Source of the DNA: PFJX01 sp964393825 | GTDB taxonomy: Bacteria; Pseudomonadota; Gammaproteobacteria; Burkholderiales; Thiobacillaceae | Length of the DNA: 64,000 nucleotides | Reading direction: 5' to 3' | Assembly: GCA_964393825.1 (NCBI GenBank) | Contig: CAYMUY010000023.1 | Span: 6,351-70,350 of the forward strand | Part shown: piece after piece, positions 54,015-61,751 of the stretch | How positions within the stretch are numbered: the stretch's first letter is position 1 | Layout of the letters: each line of letters opens with the position of its first letter | The notes under the pieces: generated by a model | What the model was told of the DNA's origin: nothing | The model's input: only the letters and a program-made list of their open reading frames with translations | The model's database searches: none | Translations under genes and position numbers: made by a program

Positions 54015-54470
54015 ATGAGCCTGCGCGATCTGGCCATCCCCACCGCCCTCGCCGAACCCGGCATGTCGGTGGCGGACCTGTTCGCGGAATGCGTCCGCGT
54101 GCAGATGCCCGGCATCCCCTACCGCGACCGCCTGGGCCGCATCAGCGGCAAGGCCTCCATCCGCCACATCCTCAAGATGACCTGCCTGCCGGACTACCTG
54201 ATCAAGCATTCGCACATGCTCGGCGACGACATCGGCCACCTGCGCCTGCCGGAGATCCACAGCAAGGAAGTGCTGCACCGGAATGTCGACGACTTCATCC
54301 TGCCCGACCACTCCCATGTCAACTCCGCCGCGCCGGTGAGCAAGGCCCTGGCCATCATGGAACAGGACAACACCACCTACCTGTTCGTCCTGGACGATAA
54401 CGAGTACCACGGCGCCATCAGCATCATGAGCCTCGCCCAGCACCTGCTGCACCAGGCGGCGCGATCGTGA
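54015..54470 (+). CDS. CBS-domain protein
   Basis: 151 aa with a pair of CBS motifs, the first around 'IPYRDRLGRISGKASIRHILK' and the second around 'PVSKALAIMEQDNTTYLFVLDDNEYHGAISI'. CBS pairs bind adenine nucleotides or NAD and regulate attached or partner proteins. It overlaps the following permease gene by four bases, so it may gate that transporter. Confidence 0.8.
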   Translation: MSLRDLAIPTALAEPGMSVADLFAECVRVQMPGIPYRDRLGRISGKASIRHILKMTCLPDYLIKHSHMLGDDIGHLRLPEIHSKEVLHRNVDDFILPDHSHVNSAAPVSKALAIMEQDNTTYLFVLDDNEYHGAISIMSLAQHLLHQAARS

Positions 54471-55783
54471 ACGAAGTGAACGGCTTCACCAGTGACATGG
54501 CCATCGCCCTGGCCGTCCTGCTGGTGGCCTACGGCCTCATCTTCACCGAAGTCCTGCACCGCGCCTACGCCGCCCTGCTCGGCGCGGTGATCATGGTCAT
54601 GTTCGGCGGCTGGGCCGGCTTCTACAGCCAGGAAGCCGCGCTCGGCGCCGTGGACGGCAACACCATGCTGCTGCTGATGGCGATGATGTTGCTGGTGGCC
54701 ATGCTGCGCCCCACCGGCGCCTTCGAATACCTGGGCATCCGCCTGGCCAAGCTGGCAGGCGGCAATCCGCGCCTGCTGCTGTTCTACCTGTGCGCCGCCG
54801 TCAGCGTCCTCAGCATGTTCCTGGACAACGTCACCACGGTCATCATCTTCGCGCCGCTGACCGTGCTGGTCACCCGCCTGCTCAACCTGAACCCCGCCCC
54901 CTACCTCATCGCCGAAGCCATGATGTCCAACATCGGCGGCGCCGCCACCCTGGTGGGCGACCCGCCCAACATCATGATCGGCAGCGCCGGCGGCATCGAC
55001 TTCGTCCGCTTCCTCGCCCATATGGCGCCCCTGATCCTGCCCGTCTGGCTGGTCACCATGCTGCTCCTGCTGTTCCTGTTCCGGCGGGACCTGCGCATGG
55101 CCGACACCGCCGCCATGGTCGACCTGGACGAGCACAAGGCCATCAACGATCCCCAGGCCCTCAAGCGCATCGTCAGCGTCCTCGCCGGCGTCGTGGTCCT
55201 GTTCTTCCTCCACCACACGCTGCACTGGTATCCCGCCTTCGTCAGCCTGATCGGCCTCGCCCTGGCCCTGGCCTGGTTGCGGCCCGACCCGGAACAGCTC
55301 ATGACCAAGGTGGAATGGTCGGTGCTGCTGTTCTTCGCCGCCCTCTTCGTCCTGGTCGGCGGCGTCGAAGCCTCCGGCCTGCTCGACCTGGTCGGCGCCC
55401 AGCTGGCCGCCTACGCCCGCGAACCGGGGCATCTGCTGGCCACCGCCCTGCTGCTCATGTGGGTCGCTGCCCTGCTCAGCGCCGTCATCGACAACATCCC
55501 CTTCACCGTCACCATGATTCCCATCGTCGCCGCCCTGGAACAGCAAGGGGTGAACGTCACCCCCTTGTGGTGGGCCCTCGCCCTGGGCGTCGGTCTCGGT
55601 GGCAACGGCAGCCACATCGGCGCCACCGCCAACGTCATCTGCATCGCCGAAGCGGAACGCGCACAACTGCCGGAAGCACGCATCACCCCGCTGCGCTGGC
55701 TACGGGTGGGCATGCCCACCATGATCGCCAGCCTGGGTGTGGCCAGCGGCATCTTCGCCCTGTTCTTTCCGGCGTTTTCCTGA
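54467..55783 (+). CDS. SLC13/ArsB/NhaD-superfamily permease
   Basis: 438 aa with about 11 helices. 'SVLSMFLDNVTTVIIFAPLTVLVTRLL' and 'LLSAVIDNIPFTVTMIPIVAALE' are the paired 'DN' half-site motifs of the ion-transporter superfamily (CitMHS/NhaD/ArsB), with 'MMSNIGGAATLVGDPPNIMIGS' and 'GLGGNGSHIGATANVI' as the matching loops. Na+/H+ exchange or anion transport cannot be told apart. As part of an ion-pumping operon, Na+ recycling is a reasonable guess. Confidence 0.83.
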   Translation: MNEVNGFTSDMAIALAVLLVAYGLIFTEVLHRAYAALLGAVIMVMFGGWAGFYSQEAALGAVDGNTMLLLMAMMLLVAMLRPTGAFEYLGIRLAKLAGGNPRLLLFYLCAAVSVLSMFLDNVTTVIIFAPLTVLVTRLLNLNPAPYLIAEAMMSNIGGAATLVGDPPNIMIGSAGGIDFVRFLAHMAPLILPVWLVTMLLLLFLFRRDLRMADTAAMVDLDEHKAINDPQALKRIVSVLAGVVVLFFLHHTLHWYPAFVSLIGLALALAWLRPDPEQLMTKVEWSVLLFFAALFVLVGGVEASGLLDLVGAQLAAYAREPGHLLATALLLMWVAALLSAVIDNIPFTVTMIPIVAALEQQGVNVTPLWWALALGVGLGGNGSHIGATANVICIAEAERAQLPEARITPLRWLRVGMPTMIASLGVASGIFALFFPAFS

Positions 55784-55818
55784 CGACGGCCAGCGTGGTC
55801 AGGACGCCCGCGACGGCG

Positions 55819-56400
55819 TCATTGCCCGAACGCGGCCAGCTCGCGATGACGGAAGCAATCCAGCGTATGGTCGTTGACCATGCCGGTCGCCTGCATGTGG
55901 GCGTAGACGATGGTCGAACCAACGAACTTGAAGCCGCGCCGCTTCATGTCCTTGCTGATCGTATCGGACAGCGCCGTTCGGGCCGGCACCTGTGTCAGGT
56001 CGCGCCAGGCGTTGACGATGGGGCGGCCATCGACGAAGCGCCAGAAATAGGCGTCCAGACCGCCGAATGCCTCGCGGATGGCGAGGGTGGCGCGGGCATT
56101 GCCGATGGCGGCCGCCACCTTGAGCCGGTTGCGCACGATGCCGGCATCGGCGAGCAGGCGGGCGACATCGGCCTCGCCATAGCGAGCGATCTTCCCGGCG
56201 TCGAAATCGTCGAAGGCGCGCCGGTAGCCCGCGCGTTTTTTCAGGATGGTCAGCCAGGACAGGCCGGCCTGGGCGCCCTCCAGGATCAGGAATTCAAACA
56301 GGGCGCGCTCGTCGTGCAGCGGCACGCCCCATTCATGGTCGTGGTAGGCCTGGTAGAGCGGATCGTTGCCGCACCAGGCGCAGCGTGGCTTGTCGGTCAT
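55819..56400 (-). CDS. tag: DNA-3-methyladenine glycosylase I
   Basis: 193 aa. 'RCAWCGNDPLYQAYHDHEWGVPLHDERALFEFL' region carries the zinc-binding Cys and Tag-specific 'YHDxEWG'; 'EGAQAGLSW' and the C-terminal 'NDHTLDCFRH' complete the motif set. It excises 3-methyladenine from DNA in base excision repair. Confidence 0.95.
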   Translation of the reverse strand: MTDKPRCAWCGNDPLYQAYHDHEWGVPLHDERALFEFLILEGAQAGLSWLTILKKRAGYRRAFDDFDAGKIARYGEADVARLLADAGIVRNRLKVAAAIGNARATLAIREAFGGLDAYFWRFVDGRPIVNAWRDLTQVPARTALSDTISKDMKRRGFKFVGSTIVYAHMQATGMVNDHTLDCFRHRELAAFGQ

Positions 56401-56459
56401 GGCGCCCCCCGCGGGTCATGGATCGCCGGCCGATCGGGGCCGGCTGGCGCGGCCGCCGG

Positions 56460-57152
56460 TCAGGGTTTGACGATGGCGCCGTCCACAAGCACCTTGTAGG
56501 CATAGCCGGCGCCAAAGTCCTGATCGACGCGAATGATGCCTTTCACGCTGACCACATCGCCAAGCTTCGCCGGATGCGTGGTGGTCACCAGCAAGTCGTT
56601 TGTTTCGGCGGTGGCGGAGCCGGAACCATCGCGCACATGGAGCCAGTTCTTCCCCATGATGCCGGCGTTGTATTTCACGACCCTGGCGCGCAGCAGCACC
56701 GGCTTGTCCTTGAGTTCGGCGCGTTTCGTGACGACTTCGGCCACGGTTCGCGCATTCGCGCCAACGGCCTTGGGCACGTGGACATCGACGGCATCCGGGG
56801 TCTTGGCGAGACTGGCATGGGCCGCGCCCATGTTCATGCCGGCGCTGCCAGTGGCGCCGGCGGTGGCGCTACCGCCGAGTGATCCGAACAGGATTTTCGG
56901 GAAGGTCCGCTTCAGCGACCGGCTCTCGAAGTCGCGCATCTCCATCGCATTGTCGATCGACACCTCGGCACCCTTGCTCACGGACGCCCGGTTGACCGCG
57001 GCCCAGGTTTCGCCGCTGTCGGTCTTCAGGCGCAGGTAGGTATAGCCGCCGGCATTCATGGTCTCCAACACCGTGCCCTTGACGGCGGCGGCATCAGCCG
57101 AGGCGGAGAACGGGAGGGCAAGCATCAGGCAGAGCGACAACAAAGTTTTCAT
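56460..57152 (-). CDS. Secreted OB-fold nucleic-acid-binding-like protein
   Basis: 230 aa. Signal peptide ('LLSLCLMLALPFSASADA'), then two OB-like segments: 'VKGTVLETMNAGGYTYLRLKTDSGETWAAV' and 'ARVVKYNAGIMGKNWLHVRDGSG'. The latter is typical of periplasmic 'DNA-binding' OB proteins often associated with c-type cytochromes or NrfJ-like metal handling. A Gly/Ala-rich linker separates the halves. Function unproven. Confidence 0.75.
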   Translation of the reverse strand: MKTLLSLCLMLALPFSASADAAAVKGTVLETMNAGGYTYLRLKTDSGETWAAVNRASVSKGAEVSIDNAMEMRDFESRSLKRTFPKILFGSLGGSATAGATGSAGMNMGAAHASLAKTPDAVDVHVPKAVGANARTVAEVVTKRAELKDKPVLLRARVVKYNAGIMGKNWLHVRDGSGSATAETNDLLVTTTHPAKLGDVVSVKGIIRVDQDFGAGYAYKVLVDGAIVKP

Positions 57153-57490
57153 GGTCCGGATACTCCTTCATTGGGGTGATGCAGGGTAACAGGACGCGGA
57201 TCGTTGACAAGCTGTGTATTCCCGCCACGATCACAAGCGTAGTCGAACACATGTTTCCTGACGTTGGACCCCGCGCCACTCGCCGCTCTCCCTGTCATAG
57301 TTGTCACCGTATCCTGTCATTATTGACAACCATCGGAACCGATCCTCCGACCGCTGGACGAGTCGGATCAATGCAATCGCCTGTCACGCCGCGCCAGGCC
57401 ACGACATGATTGCCGATCCCGACGTTCCGCCAACAACAGGCCCGGATATTGCTTTACCTGGGTATTCCTCACGCTGCCGCTGCCCTCGCC
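57153..57490. other. Intergenic region with a cluster of TGTCA/TGACA motifs
   Basis: Four half-sites occur: TGTCA 57293-57297, TGTCA 57302-57306, and the inverted pair TGTCA-TTAT-TGACA 57315-57328. The last contains a perfect -35 TTGACA (57323-57328), so a bound regulator would block a rightward promoter. The frame of the next gene is open to a TTG at 57410, but its homologous part begins at ATG 57491. Nothing else is visible in the gap. Confidence 0.45.
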
Positions 57491-57850
57491 ATGAAAATCG
57501 CCGTCACCAGTCAGAACCGCGCCACCGTCACCGACCACGCCGGCCAATGTCGGACATTCTGGGTTTATGAAACCGAGTACGCCGAGGTGGTGGACAAGCG
57601 TTTGGTCGAACTCGCGGCCGGACAGCGTTTCCAGGACGCGCTGCCACGCCCGCTGGAGGACGTCCACGTCCTGATCAGCGGCGGCATGGCCAGCGCCATG
57701 CGCTATCGCCTCAAGCAACTGGGCATTCAGGCGGTCACCACCCTGGAACACGATCCCGACCGCGCCGTCGCCGCCTGGCTCAATGGCACCCTGAGCGAAC
57801 TGCCGCCATTCGGCCACATCGGTCGCCTGTGCAGCGAAACATGCGCCTGA
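57491..57850 (+). CDS. NifX/NifB-C-like dinitrogenase cofactor-binding family protein
   Basis: 119 aa from ATG 57491. 'MKIAVTSQNRATVTDHAGQCRTFWVYE' matches PF02579 proteins (NifX, NafY, and many unlinked small members). No nitrogenase gene is present, so a role in nitrogen fixation cannot be assumed; stand-alone members are thought to carry Fe-S or Mo-type cofactors. Cys in 'GQCRTF', 'RLCSETCA' are candidate ligands. Confidence 0.78.
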   Translation: MKIAVTSQNRATVTDHAGQCRTFWVYETEYAEVVDKRLVELAAGQRFQDALPRPLEDVHVLISGGMASAMRYRLKQLGIQAVTTLEHDPDRAVAAWLNGTLSELPPFGHIGRLCSETCA

Positions 57851-57893
57851 CGCGTCAACCGATTCCCCTCTCAACCCATCCCATGGAGCGTTC

Positions 57894-58394
57894 ATGAAAC
57901 TGCCGCAACCCCTCGCGCGACTTCTGTTGGTTTCCGCCATTGCCGCCGCCCTGCCCGCGATGGCACAGCCGCTCGCCGACGATCCGCGCGCCATCGTCGT
58001 TGAAACCGTCAGCCAGGGTGGCTTCGCCCACACCCTGGAGACTTTGAAACAGCAACTGGAGGCCGATGGCTGGAACATCGTCGCCGAGATCAACCTGGGC
58101 GCCCGCCTGGCGAAAAAGAACGTGGCCATCCCCGGCGGCCTGGTGATCCTGGAACTGACCAGCGGCAAGAACGCGCTGCCGCTGCTCAAGGATGAGTCGA
58201 CCCGCTACGTCGCCGCGCTGATGCCATGCAGCGTCGCGGTCTATGGCATGAACGACGGCCGTGTGATGATTTCCCGGATGAACGCGGGCCTGATGGCCGG
58301 AATTATGGAACCCAGGGTGGCGGAAGTAATGAAGAACGCGGCGCTCAAACTGGATGAAACCATCGCCCATGCGCTGGCAAAATCCACCGACTGA
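57894..58394 (+). CDS. Secreted DUF302 protein
   Basis: 166 aa with a signal peptide ('LLLVSAIAAALPAMAQ'). 'QGGFAHTLETLKQQLEADGWNIVAEINLG' and 'LMPCSVAVYGMNDGRVMISRMNAGLMAGI' match DUF302. Members are abundant in sulfur-oxidising and nitrite-reducing bacteria; biochemical role unknown. GGAG precedes the ATG. Confidence 0.82.
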   Translation: MKLPQPLARLLLVSAIAAALPAMAQPLADDPRAIVVETVSQGGFAHTLETLKQQLEADGWNIVAEINLGARLAKKNVAIPGGLVILELTSGKNALPLLKDESTRYVAALMPCSVAVYGMNDGRVMISRMNAGLMAGIMEPRVAEVMKNAALKLDETIAHALAKSTD

Positions 58395-58414
58395 ACGCGA
58401 ACGACAGGAGTCCA

Positions 58415-59554
58415 ATGAGTACGCCCCCCCACATCGTCATCCTCGGTGCCGGCTTCGCGGCTCTGACCGCCGTGCGCGAACTGCGCAAGCGCGCCCCGGC
58501 GGCACGCATTACCCTGGTCGCGCCGAAGCCCGAGTTCGTCTACCTGCCGAGCCTGATCTGGATTCCATCCGGCCTGCGCCGCGGCGACGATCTGGTCCTG
58601 CCCCTGGGACGCTTCCTGAAAGATCATGATGTCGAATTTCTCTACGGCCGCGTCACCGGCCTGAGCGAGGGTGGCCGCGTGGTGCTCACCGACAACGGCC
58701 CGGTGGAAAACGACGCCCTGATCATCGCCACCGGCGGTCGCTTCATCCGCAAGCTGCCGGGCATCGAGCATGCCCTGACCCTGTGCGAGGGCGTGGCGGC
58801 CGCGGAAGCCATCCGCGACCGGGTCGACGCCATGCACAGCGGGCGCATCGCGCTGGGCTTCGGCGGCAATCCCAACGAACCTTCCGCGATGCGCGGCGGC
58901 CCCATGTTCGAACTGCTGTTCGGACTGGACACCCACTTGCGCCGGGTCGGCAAGCGCGACCGCATCGAATTGGTCTTCTTCAACGCCGCCGCCGAGCCGG
59001 GCAAGCGCCTGGGCGAGAAGGCGGTATCCGGCCTGCTCGCCGAAATGGCGAAGCGCCGCATCGACACCCACCTCGGCCACAAGCCCCTGGGCTTCACGGA
59101 ACAAGGCGTCGATACCGAAGGCGGCCACATCAATGCCGACCTGATCCTGTTCATGCCCGGCCTCACCGGCCCGGCCTGGGCGGCGGATGCCGGATTGCCG
59201 CTGTCCCCGGGCGGCTTCTTCAAGGCGGACCGCTTCTGCCGGGTGGAAGGGGCGGACAAGGTTTTCGTGGCCGGCGATGCCGGCAGTTTCCCCGGCCCCG
59301 ACTGGATGCCGAAACAGGCGCACATGGCCGACCTGCAAGCCAGGGCGGCGGCGGAAAACCTGCTCCTGGCCCTGGCAGGCAAGCCGCCAACCGCCCGCTT
59401 CAAGGTGGAACTGATCTGCATCGTCGATACCATAGACCGCGGCATCCTGGTCTACCGCGACGAGAAACGCGCCCTGCTGCTGCCTTCGCTGAAGCTGTTC
59501 CACTGGGCGAAACGCTACTTCGAGGGGCACTACCTCAAGTCGTTCCGCCAGTAA
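58415..59554 (+). CDS. SQR/NDH-2-superfamily FAD oxidoreductase
   Basis: 379 aa. N-terminal FAD loop 'IVILGAGFAALTAV' and C-terminal 'VFVAGDAGSFP' are typical. Its length and 'ADLILFMPGLTGPAW' resemble sulfide:quinone oxidoreductases. However, only Cys 124, 275 and 335 are visible, and the position of the usual middle redox Cys ('NPNEPSAMRGGPMFEL') has none. It may be a divergent SQR, a flavocytochrome c-like or another quinone reductase. Confidence 0.8.
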   Translation: MSTPPHIVILGAGFAALTAVRELRKRAPAARITLVAPKPEFVYLPSLIWIPSGLRRGDDLVLPLGRFLKDHDVEFLYGRVTGLSEGGRVVLTDNGPVENDALIIATGGRFIRKLPGIEHALTLCEGVAAAEAIRDRVDAMHSGRIALGFGGNPNEPSAMRGGPMFELLFGLDTHLRRVGKRDRIELVFFNAAAEPGKRLGEKAVSGLLAEMAKRRIDTHLGHKPLGFTEQGVDTEGGHINADLILFMPGLTGPAWAADAGLPLSPGGFFKADRFCRVEGADKVFVAGDAGSFPGPDWMPKQAHMADLQARAAAENLLLALAGKPPTARFKVELICIVDTIDRGILVYRDEKRALLLPSLKLFHWAKRYFEGHYLKSFRQ

Positions 59555-59624
59555 CCTCTCCTTGCGGGATGCGCCACGCGCCCCCCTCATCACCGGTGCG
59601 CCCGGCGCACCCTACGGAATCATC

Positions 59625-60020
59625 ATGAGCATGCAGACCCATTACGAACGCATTGGCGGCGAACCCCAGGTTCGCAAACTCGTGGACCGTTTCTACGACC
59701 ACATGGACGAACTTCCGGAAACCTGGGGTATCCGCAAGCTGCACGCGGAAGACCTCTCCGGCTCGCGCCAGAAACTGTACGACTTCCTCACCGGCTGGCT
59801 GGGCGGCCCGCAACTTTATGTCGAAAAGCACGGCCACCCCATGCTGCGCCGCCGCCATCTCCCCTTCCCCATCGGCGACGCCGAACGAGACCAGTGGATG
59901 CATTGCATGCAACTGGCGCTGGACGAGGTGGTCACGGATGAAAAACTGCGCGCCGAGCTTTACCAGGCCTTCATGAAAGTGGCACAACACATGCGCAACC
60001 AGGCCGGCCACCCGCACTGA
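59625..60020 (+). CDS. Group II-like truncated haemoglobin
   Basis: 131 aa from ATG 59625 (the frame opens at 59562, but GGAA lies six bases before 59625). 'HYERIGGEPQVRKLVDRFYDHMDELPE', 'LTGWLGGPQLYVEKHGHPMLRRRHLPF' (with proximal/distal His region) and 'DQWMHCMQLAL' with Trp G8 indicate group II. Such globins bind O2 and NO; here a respiratory or NO-protective role is likely. Confidence 0.86.
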   Translation: MSMQTHYERIGGEPQVRKLVDRFYDHMDELPETWGIRKLHAEDLSGSRQKLYDFLTGWLGGPQLYVEKHGHPMLRRRHLPFPIGDAERDQWMHCMQLALDEVVTDEKLRAELYQAFMKVAQHMRNQAGHPH

Positions 60021-60075
60021 GCGAGCAACCCTGGCATCATTGCGCCCTCCTTCCTCCCCCAACAAAGGTAGAAAA

Positions 60076-60465
60076 ATGTACGCACATACCGTGGAACTCG
60101 CCCTGCCCATCGACCAGGCCATCGAAAGACTCAAGGCCACCCTGGCGGAAGCCAGGATGGGCGTGGTGTCCGAAGTCGATGTCCAGGCGATCATGAAAGC
60201 CAAGATGGACCATGACATTCCGCCTTACCGCCTGCTCGGCGTCTGTGCGCCCGGCATCGCCCGCCGCGTGCTGGAAGCCGACCGCGATGCCGGCGCCCTG
60301 CTGCCCTGCGGCTGCTGCGTCTATGAGACCGCCCCGGGGGTGACCCGCATCGCCCTGCAGGATCCCGGGGTCATCGCCGCTTCCGCCGGCCACCCGGACA
60401 TCACCGCCGCGATGGCGGAAGCACAGACCCATCTGAGCGGCGTACTCGCTAAACTGCGCGCATAA
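60076..60465 (+). CDS. Cytoplasmic DUF302 protein
   Basis: 129 aa from ATG 60076 with AAAGGTAG upstream; no signal peptide. 'TVELALPIDQAIERLKATLAEARMGVVSEVDV' and 'GALLPCGCCVYETAPGVTRIALQDPG' are DUF302 motifs; the CGCC is a possible metal or thiol site. Second DUF302 within 2 kb. Confidence 0.82.
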   Translation: MYAHTVELALPIDQAIERLKATLAEARMGVVSEVDVQAIMKAKMDHDIPPYRLLGVCAPGIARRVLEADRDAGALLPCGCCVYETAPGVTRIALQDPGVIAASAGHPDITAAMAEAQTHLSGVLAKLRA

Positions 60466-60494
60466 CTTTTATTCCCCCGTTCGAGGAGACTGAC

Positions 60495-61073
60495 ATGCGC
60501 GCATTACTGATTGCCGTGGTACTTGGCCTGTTCACCTTCAATGCCCAGGCGGTCGACCCCGCCAGTTTGCCCAAGATCAAGATCAGCAAGATGGGCCTCT
60601 ACCTGGAAGCAAAGGAAGTACCCGAATTCCTGAAGCAACACGCGCCCAAGGTCCTGTTCGTGGATGTGCGCACCCTCGAGGAGGCCCTGTTCGTCGGCTC
60701 GCCCGATGGCCTCGATGGCCAGGCCTCGTTCGGGATCATGCATTACGACAAGTGGGACAAGGAAAAGAACACCTTCCCGCGCAACCCCAACCCCGATTTC
60801 CTCTCGCAATTCGAGGTTTTCGCGCTGGACAAGGGCATCGACAAGAACGACCCCATCGTGCTGATCTGCCGGTCCGGCGACCGCAGTGCGATGTCGGCCG
60901 ACCTGCTGGGCCGTTACGGCTACACCAACGTCTGGTCGGTGGTGGATGGCTTCGAGGGTGACATGGCAAAGGACGGCCCGAACAAGGGCAAGCGTGCCGT
61001 GAACGGCTGGAAGAACGCCGGCCTTCCCTGGAGCTACAACCTCGACCGCGACAAGATCACCTTTGGCAAATAA
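60495..61073 (+). CDS. Secreted rhodanese-domain protein
   Basis: 192 aa with a signal peptide ('LLIAVVLGLFTFNAQA'). Rhodanese core: 'VLFVDVRTLEEALFVGSPDGLDG', active-site Cys in 'VLICRSGDRSAMSADLLGRYGY', and 'VVDGFEGD'. Rhodaneses move sulfane sulfur. Periplasmic location next to an SQR-like flavoprotein fits sulfur-oxidation chemistry, although the substrate is not shown. Confidence 0.87.
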   Translation: MRALLIAVVLGLFTFNAQAVDPASLPKIKISKMGLYLEAKEVPEFLKQHAPKVLFVDVRTLEEALFVGSPDGLDGQASFGIMHYDKWDKEKNTFPRNPNPDFLSQFEVFALDKGIDKNDPIVLICRSGDRSAMSADLLGRYGYTNVWSVVDGFEGDMAKDGPNKGKRAVNGWKNAGLPWSYNLDRDKITFGK

Positions 61074-61088
61074 CCCACGGAGACACCC

Positions 61089-61670
61089 ATGATGAAATCC
61101 GCACTGCCCCTGACCCTGCTCGCCCTGACCCTGACCGGCTGCGCCGTCACGCCGAATGCCGAGCAACAAGCGGCGTTCACCGCGGAAGCGCGGCAGACCG
61201 CCGCCGGCCTGCTGCAGACCCTGGGAGGTGAATTGAAAGCCAGCATGACCGCGGGCGGCCCCGCCGCCGCCATCGGTGTGTGCAAGGAGAAGGCACCGAA
61301 GATCGCCGCCGAGGCGGCCCAGAAAACCGGCTTCATGATCAAGCGCGCCAGCCCGAAGAACCGCAACCCCAAGGCCGTGCCCGACGCCTGGGAAGCTGCA
61401 GCCCTGGCCAGTCTGGAACAGCGCCTGGCGGCCGGCGAGAAGCCCGAGACCCTGGACATGACCGATGTGGTCGACACGCCCAACGGCAAGATGCTGCGCT
61501 ACGCCAAGGCACTGCCGACCCAGGCCGTCTGCCTGAACTGCCATGGCGACCCGGAGAAGCTGTCGCCCGAGGTGAAAGCCACGCTGGCCACCGAGTATCC
61601 CAACGACAAGGCCGTCGGCTACAGCGCCGGCATGATTCGCGGCATCCTGTCCATCAAGAAAGCGTTGTAA
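61089..61670 (+). CDS. Tll0287-like haem lipoprotein (DUF3365)
   Basis: 193 aa. Lipobox 'ALTLTGC' predicts a lipid-anchored periplasmic protein. A single CxxCH haem site 'CLNCHGDPEKL' and 'GVCKEKAPKIA' belong to the DUF3365/Tll0287 fold. Such monohaem proteins act as sensors or electron carriers. It follows the rhodanese by 15 bases. Confidence 0.83.
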   Translation: MMKSALPLTLLALTLTGCAVTPNAEQQAAFTAEARQTAAGLLQTLGGELKASMTAGGPAAAIGVCKEKAPKIAAEAAQKTGFMIKRASPKNRNPKAVPDAWEAAALASLEQRLAAGEKPETLDMTDVVDTPNGKMLRYAKALPTQAVCLNCHGDPEKLSPEVKATLATEYPNDKAVGYSAGMIRGILSIKKAL

Positions 61671-61685
61671 CGCTGTTTCCGGGTT

Positions 61686-61726
61686 CAAGGTTCAAGGGAC
61701 AGGACCGCCTTGCTCCTTGAACCTTG
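61686..61726. repeat. 12-bp perfect inverted repeat between haem lipoprotein and TehA-like genes
   Basis: CAAGGTTCAAGG (61686-61697) and CCTTGAACCTTG (61715-61726) flank 17 bases. It could fold in mRNA just after the lipoprotein stop or be an operator; there is no T-run immediately after, so it is not a clear terminator. Confidence 0.45.
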
Positions 61727-61751
61727 CCCCTTTCCCCTTGCCCCCGATCCC

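Noticed and set aside
57410..57490. Upstream TTG start for the NifX-like gene.
   Set aside because: Added residues do not resemble the family; the domain starts exactly at ATG 57491.
57491..57850. Evidence for nitrogen fixation from the NifX-like protein.
   Set aside because: No nif structural or assembly gene is present and stand-alone family members are common in non-fixers.
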